Assembly: GCF_900100045.1 (NCBI RefSeq)
Contig: NZ_FNEA01000033.1
Coordinates: 1-48,000 of the forward strand
Length of the DNA stretch: 48,000 nucleotides
Direction: 5' to 3'
From: Paracoccus denitrificans
GTDB lineage: Bacteria; Pseudomonadota; Alphaproteobacteria; Rhodobacterales; Rhodobacteraceae
Positions 8,821 through 16,748 of this stretch are shown here, piece by piece; within the stretch, counting starts at the first letter, position 1, and each line of letters starts with the position of its first letter. A program made the translations under genes and the position numbers. A model generated the notes under the pieces. That model was given only the letters and a program-made list of their open reading frames with translations. It did not search any database and had not been told where the DNA came from.

Positions 8821-9258
8821 CTACGGCGCAGGCAATTCCTTCAGCGGATTGGCGAAAGGCACGCCGAGCGGCGCGAAATGCTGCTCATTGGCGGTCAGCA
8901 CCGTCAGGTCATGCGCGGCCGCAGTCGCAGCGATGGCGATGTCCTCGAAACCCGAATCATGGGCGCGCGCCCGGTCGAGGATCGCTCCGGCCTGGCGGGC
9001 CTCCCCGATGCCGAAAGGCAGAATCCGGCTGGCATAGAAATGCTCGATGGCGGCGAGCCAGCGGCGTAGCGCCGGAGCCTTGGCGCTGGCGCCGATCCTG
9101 ACCGCTCGGGCGATGCCTGCCTCGATCTCGGCAATGGTGATGGCCGAGAGATAGAGCCGGTCGCTATGGGCGCGCATCCAGGCGGCGAGAGCCTGGGCAT
9201 CGGCGTCTCGCCTCGTCGGCACGGAGGCCGAGACGATGTTGGTATCGAGCAGGTACAA
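8821..9258 (-). CDS. vapC: PIN-domain toxin (VapC-like)
   Basis: A 145-residue PIN-domain ribonuclease. The start MYLLDTNIVS carries the first acidic residue, the TIAEIEAGIAR segment the second, and GFEDIAIAATA the later acidic pair. Such toxins cleave RNA when the antitoxin is lost. It begins 4 bases after the antitoxin stop, which gives an antitoxin-first operon. It lies inside the tra block between relaxase and traG, where it probably favours maintenance of the element. Confidence 0.9.
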   Translation of the reverse strand: MYLLDTNIVSASVPTRRDADAQALAAWMRAHSDRLYLSAITIAEIEAGIARAVRIGASAKAPALRRWLAAIEHFYASRILPFGIGEARQAGAILDRARAHDSGFEDIAIAATAAAHDLTVLTANEQHFAPLGVPFANPLKELPAP

Positions 9259-9261
9259 GAT

Positions 9262-9513
9262 TCAGAGGCCCGTATCCCGCAGCGCGCGCGCCGGCTTGCG
9301 GGCACGTTCGGGAATGTCATCGGGCTCGCCGGGAAAGGCCAGCAGCAGATCGGCGAAATCCGGCACCCGGGAGATGCGCTGAAACTCCTCGAAGGAGAGC
9401 AGCACCGCTTCCTTGCGGCCGTGCCGGGTGATAACCGTCGGCTCGCCAGCCACGGCCTGATCGACCACGGCGGAAAGCGTCGCCTTCGCATCCCTGAGCT
9501 GGAGTTCCTTCAT
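9262..9513 (-). CDS. phd: Phd/YefM-type antitoxin
   Basis: An 83-residue antitoxin with the Phd/YefM N-terminal pattern (MKELQLRDAKATLSAVVDQA, then TVITRHGRKEAVLLSFEEF). The start at 9513 is preferred over the open frame from 9546 because the family pattern begins at this Met and GGAGG lies just upstream. The upstream inverted repeat at 9528-9547 fits an operator. It pairs with the PIN toxin downstream. Confidence 0.9.
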   Translation of the reverse strand: MKELQLRDAKATLSAVVDQAVAGEPTVITRHGRKEAVLLSFEEFQRISRVPDFADLLLAFPGEPDDIPERARKPARALRDTGL

Positions 9514-9527
9514 GGCCGCCTCCGGGT

Positions 9528-9547
9528 TATGACTACACATGGTCATA
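9528..9547. promoter_or_regulatory. Putative operator of the phd-vapC pair
   Basis: TATGAC and GTCATA form a perfect 6-base inverted repeat with an 8-base spacer, 15 bases upstream of the antitoxin start. Phd-type antitoxins bind palindromes in their own promoter, so this is a likely autoregulatory site. This is an inference from symmetry and position only. Confidence 0.5.
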
Positions 9548-9595
9548 TGGTGCGCGCGCTTCGGTCGTCAAGACCCCGACCTCTCCGCCGCCGCC

Positions 9596-11332
9596 TCACA
9601 GCCCGAGCCCGCGCTTTCGACCGAAGGACCAGTCCACGCCGCCATCCGCCCGGGCGACGCCCGAGACGTGCCGGTCGAGATGCCGTTCGAGCGAAGGCGT
9701 CCAGGGCACCAGCTTGAAGCCCAGCCCGTCGTCGATCATGGCGAAACGACCCGAGGCCAGGGCGAAGCGCCGGCGATAGGTGCCCGCGACATGATCGCCG
9801 GTGTTCGCCCGGTCGTAGGACATGCCGGTCTCGGCGGCAAGCTTTTCGGCAAGCGCGCCGACCTCGCGCTCGCGCAACCGGTCGAGCAGCCGGCGTGCAA
9901 AGATCACGCGGCTGCCTTGCCGCTCGGCCAGACCCTCCTCGATCAGGTGTTCCGCGCGCCGCTTCATCGCCTGGCGCACCTCGACGCCGAAACCGGCCTC
10001 CGACAGCGCCACAGGATCGCGAGAGACCGCCTGGCGGTCGAGCCAGGTGGCACCATTGGCGGTCACCTGAGCGCGGATATCCAGATCGGAACGAACAGCC
10101 AGCGCGGTGCGGCGCGCGCCCTTCGCATCCTCGTAAGACCGCAGCTCGACGATGGATCCAGGCGCACTATCGCCGGCGGCGTCGAAATGCGGCAGCCGGA
10201 TGTGATGGGTGCGGCCATCGACACCGTCGATCACCACATAGGCGCTGCCCTTCAGCTCGTCGTCATGGCCGCGTTCCACCAGCCGGCCCAGGATCGGGCC
10301 ATCGGCCTCGCTGGCAAAGACGTAGTCCGAAACCCCACGATCGATCCCCTGCCCCGACAGCGCCCGATGGATGCGCTTGATGATGTCGCCGCGCTCGCCG
10401 AGTTCGCGCAGCATAATCTCGGCCTCGGGCCGGATCACCCATTGCGCCTGCCCGACCTGATCGGCCAGGCCGAGGCGTTCCAGATGCCGCAGCCGCCCGA
10501 CCTTTTGCGGCAGGTAATCGTCGCGCGGACCATCGACGTGTGGGGCCATGTCGATGACGCCGGGCTTGCCGGCGTCGCGGAGAAGCTGGCGGTCGAGCGC
10601 GGTCCAGCGTTCCGCCTCGACCTGCCGCATCAGGCTGCGGTGGATCTCATGGTCATGGCGCGGCCCCAGTTCCCGGGTGATCAGGTCCTGTGCCCGGTCG
10701 CGCAAGCCTTCCCGGATGTAGTCGCGCGAGATGACCAGATCCTTGCCGTCATCGGCCCGCCCCCGCAGGATGACATGGACATGGGGATTGTCGGTGTTCC
10801 AGTGATCGACGGCGATCCAGTCGAGCTCCGTGCCGAGATCCTTTTCCGCCTGCGCCATCAACTCCCGGGTGAACCGCTTCAGGTCCGCCATGTCGGCGGC
10901 ATCCTCGGGCGAGACGATGAAGCGGAAATGGTGGCGGTCGTCCTCGCTGCGCTCGGCGAAGTCCTTGATGTCCGCATCGTCGCTGTGTGGATCGAACATG
11001 CGGGCTTTTTCGCCACCGCGGGTGACGCCGTCGCGGCCGAGATAGCCCAGATGCCGCGGCAGCGCCGCGGCCTGCCCTGTTCTGCGTACCACCCGGACCT
11101 TGACGGTGCAGAGCCGCGTGCGGCGGGTGATCAGCCTGTTGGCGCGGACGGCCGCAGTTCGGCCCCGGCCGAAGCGCGAGGTGCCCGGCGACACGATCCT
11201 GCCGCTGCGCGAGACGCGCCCGCCCGCCTTCTGGGCGGCGGCCAGCGCCTGGACCACGAAAGGCCGGGCGCGCTGGCTGCGGCTGGAGCGGATGCCCCCG
11301 GGGCGGATGCGGAAATCGTCCTCGTTGCTCAT
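9596..11332 (-). CDS. VirD2-like relaxase with DUF3363 region
   Basis: A 578-residue relaxase/mobilisation nuclease that nicks oriT and pilots the strand to the recipient. The basic N-terminal section is followed by a candidate catalytic Tyr (HLGYLGRDG, about Y97). The metal-binding motif is HWNTDNPHVHVILRG with His near 177, 184 and 186. The rest is the DUF3363-type C-terminal region. The start at 11332 is chosen for GGAG about 9 bases upstream and for family length; the frame extends to 11470. It is partnered with TraG downstream. Confidence 0.92.
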   Translation of the reverse strand: MSNEDDFRIRPGGIRSSRSQRARPFVVQALAAAQKAGGRVSRSGRIVSPGTSRFGRGRTAAVRANRLITRRTRLCTVKVRVVRRTGQAAALPRHLGYLGRDGVTRGGEKARMFDPHSDDADIKDFAERSEDDRHHFRFIVSPEDAADMADLKRFTRELMAQAEKDLGTELDWIAVDHWNTDNPHVHVILRGRADDGKDLVISRDYIREGLRDRAQDLITRELGPRHDHEIHRSLMRQVEAERWTALDRQLLRDAGKPGVIDMAPHVDGPRDDYLPQKVGRLRHLERLGLADQVGQAQWVIRPEAEIMLRELGERGDIIKRIHRALSGQGIDRGVSDYVFASEADGPILGRLVERGHDDELKGSAYVVIDGVDGRTHHIRLPHFDAAGDSAPGSIVELRSYEDAKGARRTALAVRSDLDIRAQVTANGATWLDRQAVSRDPVALSEAGFGVEVRQAMKRRAEHLIEEGLAERQGSRVIFARRLLDRLREREVGALAEKLAAETGMSYDRANTGDHVAGTYRRRFALASGRFAMIDDGLGFKLVPWTPSLERHLDRHVSGVARADGGVDWSFGRKRGLGL

Positions 11333-11408
11333 GGGCCGATCTCCTGCGAGGTGCGGGATTCGTTCGGAAAGCTGCATAATCCGGGAAGCCGCGAGGTACG
11401 GATGGGCG

Positions 11409-11475
11409 CCGCGATGTGCGCAATTCTCTCGAAAACCCGGCAAACATCCCCAACCGCCCGGCCCGCACATCGCGG
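11409..11475. other. Candidate oriT / control region upstream of the relaxase
   Basis: The 241-base gap between relaxase start and the upstream methylase holds a 12-base inverted repeat, CCGCGATGTGCG at 11409-11420 and its complement at 11464-11475, separated by 43 bases. Origins of transfer often lie next to the relaxase gene and carry inverted repeats, so this is a candidate oriT; a promoter/operator is the alternative. The right arm also forms a small hairpin GCCCGC/GCGGGC (11461-11477) followed by TTTTA. Confidence 0.35.
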
Positions 11476-11502
11476 GCTTTTATCTTGCCGTCCTAAAAGC
11501 GC

Positions 11503-11521
11503 CGCGGCCCAACAGGCCGCG
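11503..11521 (-). terminator. Hairpin downstream of the small methylase gene
   Basis: CGCGGCC and GGCCGCG pair perfectly around a 5-base loop. Read on the minus strand, the stem is followed by GCGC and four T. It lies about 50 bases after the methylase stop and could terminate that transcript before the relaxase. The T-tract is short and not directly at the stem, so termination may be weak. Confidence 0.35.
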
Positions 11522-11573
11522 ACGCCCTTTTCTGCGATGGAGCACGACAGAACACGACCTGATCCAAATACGC

Positions 11574-12155
11574 TCATGAGGCGCCTCCCGTGCGGGATCG
11601 ACCCCGGCGGGCGCTGTCCGACGGCGGCAGTGCAGGCACCGGATCGCCCGGCAGGGTGAACTTCCGCTGCCATGAATGCCACGCCGCGGTGACGGCGCCG
11701 GTGCCGGGAAACAGATCGTCGAGCGTATCCTCGGGCCGCGCGGCGACCATCTCGAAGGCCCAGAGGCAGACGGCTTCCGGCTTGGCGCCGGTCAGCCCAC
11801 GGCGCAGGGTGATGCTTTCCTGCACCCAGTCGCGCAGCACCAGCCGCTTGCTGACCACGGGCTTGCGGGCGGCTTTGACGATCACCGGTTCCCAGGCCCA
11901 GGCGACCGGCACATTACGCTTGAAGGCGGCGAAGCCCTTCACCCAAGCCATCCACCGGGCACCCGTCGGCTCGACCAGTGGCGCGAGAACGGCGAACGAA
12001 TGCGGCGTCGCGGCGGCATGCAGGATCCAGCCGTCGTAGTCCCGCTCCAGCCGATCGATCAGCGCCGCATGATCGACCTCACCGGCGTAATCCGGGCGGT
12101 CGCAGTAGAGATGCGCGCAGCCGATATAGGGCGGGTCTGCATAGGCGATCTTCAT
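11574..12155 (-). CDS. Small DNA methylase-like protein
   Basis: A 193-residue protein beginning MKIAYADPPY with a DPPY motif (residues 7-10) and a later DDLFPGTGAV segment resembling the AdoMet-binding FxGxG motif. This order is that of amino-methyltransferases. It is shorter than typical enzymes, so activity is uncertain. The start at 12155 overlaps the end of a tiny upstream frame (ATGA). It is in the same strand and operon as the transglycosylase and TraF, as in related elements. Confidence 0.7.
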   Translation of the reverse strand: MKIAYADPPYIGCAHLYCDRPDYAGEVDHAALIDRLERDYDGWILHAAATPHSFAVLAPLVEPTGARWMAWVKGFAAFKRNVPVAWAWEPVIVKAARKPVVSKRLVLRDWVQESITLRRGLTGAKPEAVCLWAFEMVAARPEDTLDDLFPGTGAVTAAWHSWQRKFTLPGDPVPALPPSDSARRGRSRTGGAS

Positions 12156-12208
12156 CTGCCGAGCCCTCCGTCGAGGTAGGTGGTGAGGCGTCTGGAATGT
12201 TTTTTCAT
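12152..12208 (-). CDS. Tiny 18-residue coupling frame
   Basis: An 18-codon frame starting MKKHSRRLTTYLDGG. Its ATG overlaps the transglycosylase stop and its TGA overlaps the methylase ATG, with a four-base ATGA at both joints. It could exist only to couple translation across a 50-base gap, or encode a real micropeptide. Support is the double overlap alone. Confidence 0.3.
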   Translation of the reverse strand: MKKHSRRLTTYLDGGLGR

Positions 12209-12900
12209 TGCACTGCTCCCGCGTCGGACCGGCGCAGGAACAGACCGCCGGGCTGCACTCGTTCCGCATCCGGGCTGCCGGTCATGCTGCCGGTGAAGAG
12301 CGGTGCTTCGCGCCAATCGCGCGGAGGCGCGACAGCAGGAGGACTGCCAGGAAGCGTCACGCCGCCCATCAGCGGCGCGAGCGCGGCGACATAGGCGCGG
12401 GTCTCGGCCGGCAGGAGCCGGCCCGAGATCAGGTGCTCGTCGTAGCGTCCCGGCCCGGCATTGTAGGCTGCCAGCATGCCAGCGATGGTGCCGTAGCGGT
12501 CGTGCATCTCGCGCAGATAGGCGGCGCCGGCGAAAATGTTGTCGCGCGGGTCGAACGGATCGTCGCCGAGAGCATGGCGGGCGCGCAGCGCCGCCCATGT
12601 CTTCGGCATGATCTGCATCAGGCCCATGGCGCCCTTGGGCGAGACGGCCTGCGGATTGCCGGCGCTTTCGACATGGCGCACGGCGCGGATCCAGTGCGCC
12701 GGAATGCCGAAGCGCAGCGAGGCTTCCGCGACATGGGACGCGAAGGGATCGCGGGATTCTCGCACGACTGGCTGCACGGTCTGCGCCAGCAGGCCGGCAG
12801 CCGGGAGGGTGGCGATTGTCAGGCCGGAAAGAAGAAGAATGGCGATGCCGCGGGCGGCGTAAGCCCGCCCGTCAGTATGGCGAAGGACGGATACCGGCAT
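12205..12900 (-). CDS. Lytic transglycosylase (VirB1-like)
   Basis: A 231-residue SLT-family transglycosylase with an N-terminal signal peptide (hydrophobic about residues 18-40). The catalytic Glu is in HVESAGNP (E78), followed by KGAMGLMQIMPKTW and AAYNAGPGRYDE. It opens peptidoglycan locally for the mating channel in the periplasm. It starts just after DUF736 ends and belongs to the tra operon. Length and motifs are complete. Confidence 0.92.
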   Translation of the reverse strand: MPVSVLRHTDGRAYAARGIAILLLSGLTIATLPAAGLLAQTVQPVVRESRDPFASHVAEASLRFGIPAHWIRAVRHVESAGNPQAVSPKGAMGLMQIMPKTWAALRARHALGDDPFDPRDNIFAGAAYLREMHDRYGTIAGMLAAYNAGPGRYDEHLISGRLLPAETRAYVAALAPLMGGVTLPGSPPAVAPPRDWREAPLFTGSMTGSPDAERVQPGGLFLRRSDAGAVQ

Positions 12901-12903
12901 GGC

Positions 12904-13236
12904 TCAGTCCCGCTCGTCGCGTTTTCTGGGACGCGACCAGTGCAGGCCCCAGTTTCGGCCCTGCTCGTCGGACTGGAACAGCCGGGCGCGGATCGGCTGC
13001 GCGAGGACGGGATCGTCGAGGGCGACCGAGATGTAGGTTCCGGCCCTTTCGCCACTATGGGTCCAGCCGGCGCCGATCTCCGGTCCGTCCTCGCCGTCGA
13101 GATGGAGCCGGTAATCCGGGGCGTTCTCGACATCGGCATGGGTGGGCACGAAGACCAGTTGCAGATCGAGCGTGACGGTGCGGATGCGGCCCTCGTATCC
13201 GGATTGTGTGCGGGTGAATTCGCCGATCTGTGGCAT
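12904..13236 (-). CDS. DUF736 protein from an internal start
   Basis: A 110-residue DUF736 protein starting MPQIGEFTRT, with the family's beta-rich core (VTLDLQLVFVP, YRLHLDGEDGPEIGAGW, YISVALDD, NWGLHWSRPRKRD). Its own ribosome site GGAGAG lies 5-6 bases upstream of the ATG at 13236, although the TraF frame reads through it. Both the fusion and this free form may be produced. Function is unknown; the gene is a constant neighbour of traF in these elements. Confidence 0.8.
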   Translation of the reverse strand: MPQIGEFTRTQSGYEGRIRTVTLDLQLVFVPTHADVENAPDYRLHLDGEDGPEIGAGWTHSGERAGTYISVALDDPVLAQPIRARLFQSDEQGRNWGLHWSRPRKRDERD

Positions 13237-13836
13237 GTTACTCTCCGTGGGCTGGTGGTTGGTGGTGGGATCAGGGACCGTTTCCGCACCGGCCGCAGGC
13301 CGGCGGAAGCGGCCGTGGTCCTCCGCATCGGTCCAAAGCGGGACGATGCGAGCGGTGACGCTGCCGAGCGGGAGCGGGCCGAAATAGCGGCCGTCGAGAC
13401 TGTCTTCCGCGTCCTGGTTCATGAGAAACACCTCGCCTTCAGCGATCAGCCGGCAGCCCTGCCAGGTTGGCAGCGGCCGGCCGAAGCGGTCACGTTCGCG
13501 CGCCTCGCCGAGGACCTGGCCGTCGCCGGTGATCGTGGATCCTCTGCGGCAGACCCGGGTGCCGGGAAGCGCGGCGACGCGCTTCAGCAGCGGCACGCCG
13601 GGGCCGACATAGCCGCGCGCAACGATGAACTGCGCCAGCGGTTCTGGCAGCGTCACCGCGACCAGATCGCCGAGGGTCAGATTGCCGACGGGCTGAACGG
13701 CATAAAGCCCGAGCGGCACGCTGGCGGAGGCGTTCCAGATCAGTCGGGGCGCGATCTCGGTGACGGAAACAGCACCGATCACCAGAACGGCAAGGCCGGT
13801 GGCAGCGAGATAGGCGGTGCGGGTCCTGCGGGTCAT
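12904..13836 (-). CDS. traF: TraF signal peptidase fused in frame to DUF736
   Basis: A 310-residue frame. Residues 1-170 are a TraF-type S26 peptidase with a membrane segment at 8-28, a candidate nucleophile Ser in ASVPLGLY (S39) and a Lys in LLKRVAA (K85). TraF matures the conjugative pilin. Residues 201-310 are a complete DUF736 protein, normally a separate gene. No stop lies between them, and the joining stretch (about 171-200) resembles a translated leader. The start overlaps the methyltransferase stop (ATGA). Whether a fusion protein is made is unknown because DUF736 keeps its own start. Confidence 0.85.
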   Translation of the reverse strand: MTRRTRTAYLAATGLAVLVIGAVSVTEIAPRLIWNASASVPLGLYAVQPVGNLTLGDLVAVTLPEPLAQFIVARGYVGPGVPLLKRVAALPGTRVCRRGSTITGDGQVLGEARERDRFGRPLPTWQGCRLIAEGEVFLMNQDAEDSLDGRYFGPLPLGSVTARIVPLWTDAEDHGRFRRPAAGAETVPDPTTNHQPTESNMPQIGEFTRTQSGYEGRIRTVTLDLQLVFVPTHADVENAPDYRLHLDGEDGPEIGAGWTHSGERAGTYISVALDDPVLAQPIRARLFQSDEQGRNWGLHWSRPRKRDERD

Positions 13837-14837
13837 GACGCACCTCCGCGATCCGCAGGATCATTGGTGGGCGTGCTGTCGTCAGCATCACCGTCCGCCT
13901 GGTCGGCAGCATCCCCGTCGGCAGCGGCATCACCTGCACCCGGGGCTACGGATGCATCATCGCCTGCAGCTGCGTCACCCGCCGAAGCGTCCCCCAGCAC
14001 CGCGTTCAGTGCGGCCTCGCTGCGCAGGATGGCGCGGCCGATGGCCTCGGGGATCTGCGGCACCACCGCATCGCCGAAGGCCTCGACGATCAGGCTCGCC
14101 GCAGACGTCCCCTTGCGACTGCCGAGCGCAAGGCGCGTGCGAGCCAGCCAGGCGGAAATCCCATCATCCACCCGTATGTGATGGGCAATGCCGCCGTTCC
14201 AGTCAGGCCATGGTTCCGCAAGATCGCCGCCAGCGCCCGCGCCCCGGCCCATTTGTCCGGCGCCCGGTTGGTCATCGCGCCGTCCATCACCGCATCCATC
14301 GTCGGCGATTTCCGGCGGTCGTAGGCCGGGCTCCAGCCGTCCATGCGGCTGTCGCGTTTGGTCGGCGTCGGCAGGGTTTCGGGAGCCCGTGACATCCCCG
14401 CATGGCGGCTGTTGTGGCCCCGAAGCTGGCTGAGAAGGTCGCCCCGGCCGCCGCGATCCGCGTCCGTCTTCCGCGGCGTGGCGAGGTTCATCCGCAGCGG
14501 ATATGTCGATCCCGCGCCGCCGCCGGCACCGTCCTTCATCCCGTCCGAGGCCATCGGTGTCGGCAGCGGGCGGTTGCGGAACAGGTCGGAGAGACCCGAG
14601 TCCTTCATCGCCTTCCGTGCCCCCGATTCGCCCTCCAGCCGCATGCCACCCTGCCGGGACTGCGACACGGGCGTGGGCAAGCTGTTCGGGATCGCAGCCG
14701 ATGAGCCAGGAGCGCTTGCGGACATGGTTGGCGCCGATATCCGCAGCACCCACCACGCATGGCCAGCAAGCGTAGCCGAGCGCTTCCAACTCGTCGAGCA
14801 GCCGGTCGGCGCCGCGAGTTCGCAAATTAGAGCTCAC

Positions 14838-15132
14838 ATGGGGACCTTTCCTGCAAGAGGGTATATTCCGGCATTTCGCCAGTCCTTTCCGTTGTTCCAG
14901 ATCCATGGTCCGAGCCCGTTCCCCGATCCGCGCGCGTTTCCGCCGCACGTATCAAACTCACATACGGTCGCCGCTCGGGGCGGCTGCACCAGGATCCCGC
15001 ATTCTGCGGGCGAGGGCTCGGGAGGACGGGACCATTCTGTTCTACGGCTGTTGAGGCCACGCGCTAATCAGGTCGCCCACCCGGATCCGGCGGGATTGAT
15101 CAGATCCCGTCGAACATCATTGCCATGAAGGG
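14838..15132 (-). ncRNA. Candidate bridge RNA (seekRNA) of the IS110-family element
   Basis: The non-coding 3' end, read in the transposase direction, contains AGAACAG (15037-15043), identical to the target left flank plus core (16367-16373), and GATTAGCGC (15061-15069), largely complementary to the right flank. A second pair matches the element's own ends: ATGTGAG (14957-14963) equals the right end plus core (14833-14839), and GGATC (14991-14998 region) is complementary to the left end. Both pairs have the same order, as expected for target- and donor-binding loops. IS110-family bridge RNAs are established; this instance is inferred. Confidence 0.6.
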
Positions 15133-16296
15133 TCAAACCGTCTTCATGGCGGCACCTTCGATGACGACGCCGGCCGTGAGGTACTTCCACAGGGCGACAA
15201 GCAGTTTTCTCGCCATGGCGGCGATCATGGTCTTGCGGACACGACCGCCATGGCCGGCCACGCGCTGCTGGAACCAGCAGCTCAGCTCGGAACGAGGCTG
15301 ATGACGCAGCCAGAGCCAGGCAAGCTGGATCATGGTCGTTCGCAGCCTGGGATTGCCGGATTTGCTGACACCCTGCTCCCGGTTCACGGAACCGCTTTGC
15401 CATGGTGTCGGTGCCAGGCCCGCGTAGGCTGCCACTTGCCGTCGGTTCTCAAACGGGCGTGACAGCCCCTCGGCCCAGATCACGGCCGCGAACTCAGGGC
15501 CGATACCTTTCAGCGCGGCCAGAACCCCAACCGGCGGCGTATCGGTTTTACGTTCCTCTTTCAGGTCGGCGTCGCGCTCTGCCTCGACGTTCCTGATCTG
15601 CTCCAGAAGCAGTTCGAGGCGATCGAGTTCGCGCAGGATCTGTCGTTTCAGGCAGGGCGAAAGCGGGCGCCCGTCGCCAGTGCGCAGCTCTTCCAGATTC
15701 TGCCGGCGATTGCGATGCAGGGGTTCATAGGCCACGCCTTGCGAATAAAGCAGCCCCTTGATGCGGTTGACGTGGCTGACACGTTCCGCGATCAGAACCT
15801 TGCGCTCCCGCGACGGTCGGCGCCTGTCCTCATCCTCCGGAGAGGGCACGCGGACCATCGAACAGACCCGCGGCTCCCCCCGTTTCCAGGCCAGCAACGT
15901 CCTGACGAGGGTTTCGCCATCGACCTTGTCGGTTTTCACACGCCGATGCCGCCGCGGCACTGCAATCGACGCCGCATCGACAATGTGGCTTTCGACGCCT
16001 TCCCGTTCGAGGATACGATGTATCCAGAACCCGTCCAGGCCGGCCTCATGGATTGTCACAATCGGAAAGTCACGGCCGGTTCTTTGCAGGGCTTTATGAC
16101 GAAGCGCATCAAATCGGTCCATCAGGGCCGCCACATCGCCGCCCTTAACGGTATGCCGGGACATTTTTTCCCCCGCGCCCGGAGAAATCGACGTCACCAG
16201 CCAGGTCGATTTGCTTAATTCCAAGGATATGAATATCGCTGAAACCTCGTCATGAGCGATGACGTGCGATTTATGTTGATGAACCTGCGTATTCAT
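15133..16296 (-). CDS. IS110-family transposase (DEDD/Ser recombinase)
   Basis: A 387-residue recombinase. The N-terminal half is the RuvC-like DEDD domain (ISLELSKSTW, VTIHEAGLDGFW, HIVDAASI with KTDKVD). Its first acidic position reads LEL rather than the more common D. The C-terminal half has the Transposase_20 region (ALKGIGPEFAAVIWAEG, AAYAGLAPTPWQSG) and the Ser-containing SKSGNPRLR segment. The start at 16296 is the first ATG with GGAGG upstream. The frame appears intact. It should act with a guide RNA from the element's non-coding end. Confidence 0.93.
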   Translation of the reverse strand: MNTQVHQHKSHVIAHDEVSAIFISLELSKSTWLVTSISPGAGEKMSRHTVKGGDVAALMDRFDALRHKALQRTGRDFPIVTIHEAGLDGFWIHRILEREGVESHIVDAASIAVPRRHRRVKTDKVDGETLVRTLLAWKRGEPRVCSMVRVPSPEDEDRRRPSRERKVLIAERVSHVNRIKGLLYSQGVAYEPLHRNRRQNLEELRTGDGRPLSPCLKRQILRELDRLELLLEQIRNVEAERDADLKEERKTDTPPVGVLAALKGIGPEFAAVIWAEGLSRPFENRRQVAAYAGLAPTPWQSGSVNREQGVSKSGNPRLRTTMIQLAWLWLRHQPRSELSCWFQQRVAGHGGRVRKTMIAAMARKLLVALWKYLTAGVVIEGAAMKTV

Positions 16297-16748
16297 GGCT
16301 GCCTCCTTGACCATTTGCCTTGCCCATAACCGCACGACAGCGGCCTCCGGCAAACAGCCATAGGATCTGTTCTCAAAAGCGAACCAGCGAGGCCGGCATT
16401 CTCCGACCAGCCGCACTGCCTCGAGATAGAGGCCCGAGCGTTCGCCCTCGATCCCCTTGCCCCTCGTGTTGGCGCTGGAGATGTCCTGGCAGGGTGGCGA
16501 GCCGACGACGATGTCGGGCAGGCAGCCGAGGTCGGAAACAAGTCGAGCTGCCGTGAGGGTGCGGATATCCGCGTAGAGTCTGACATGCGGGAAATTCTCC
16601 GAATAGAGGATGCGCCGCCATGCGACGATCTCGCAGGCGGCGACGGTGGTGAACCCGGCGCGGTGCAACCCGAGCGACCAGCCGCCCGCGGCACCGCTGA
16701 AGAGATCCAGCACGCGCAGAGGTAGCGCGAGGCGCGGGTGATGTGCCG

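Larger units (their letters stand above)
14833..16368 (-). mobile_element. IS110/IS1111-family insertion sequence
   Basis: The element is defined by where the methyltransferase frame breaks. A CT dinucleotide (plus strand) is present at both junctions (14833-14834 and 16367-16368); counting it once gives about 1534 bases. There are no terminal inverted repeats, as usual for the family. The transposase occupies 15133-16296, leaving 72 non-coding bases on its 5' side and about 300 on its 3' side. Deleting the element with one CT restores the host gene exactly. Confidence 0.88.

Noticed and set aside
11461..11481. Rho-independent terminator on the plus strand
   Set aside because: The hairpin with TTTTA is well formed, but no plus-strand gene ends there; it is treated as part of the inverted repeat by the relaxase.
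9539..11659. 706-codon open frame on the plus strand opposite the relaxase
   Set aside because: Antisense shadow of the relaxase, which has its active-site motifs on the minus strand.
12208..14181. 657-codon plus-strand frame
   Set aside because: Covers transglycosylase, DUF736 and TraF in antisense; these are clearly supported on the minus strand.
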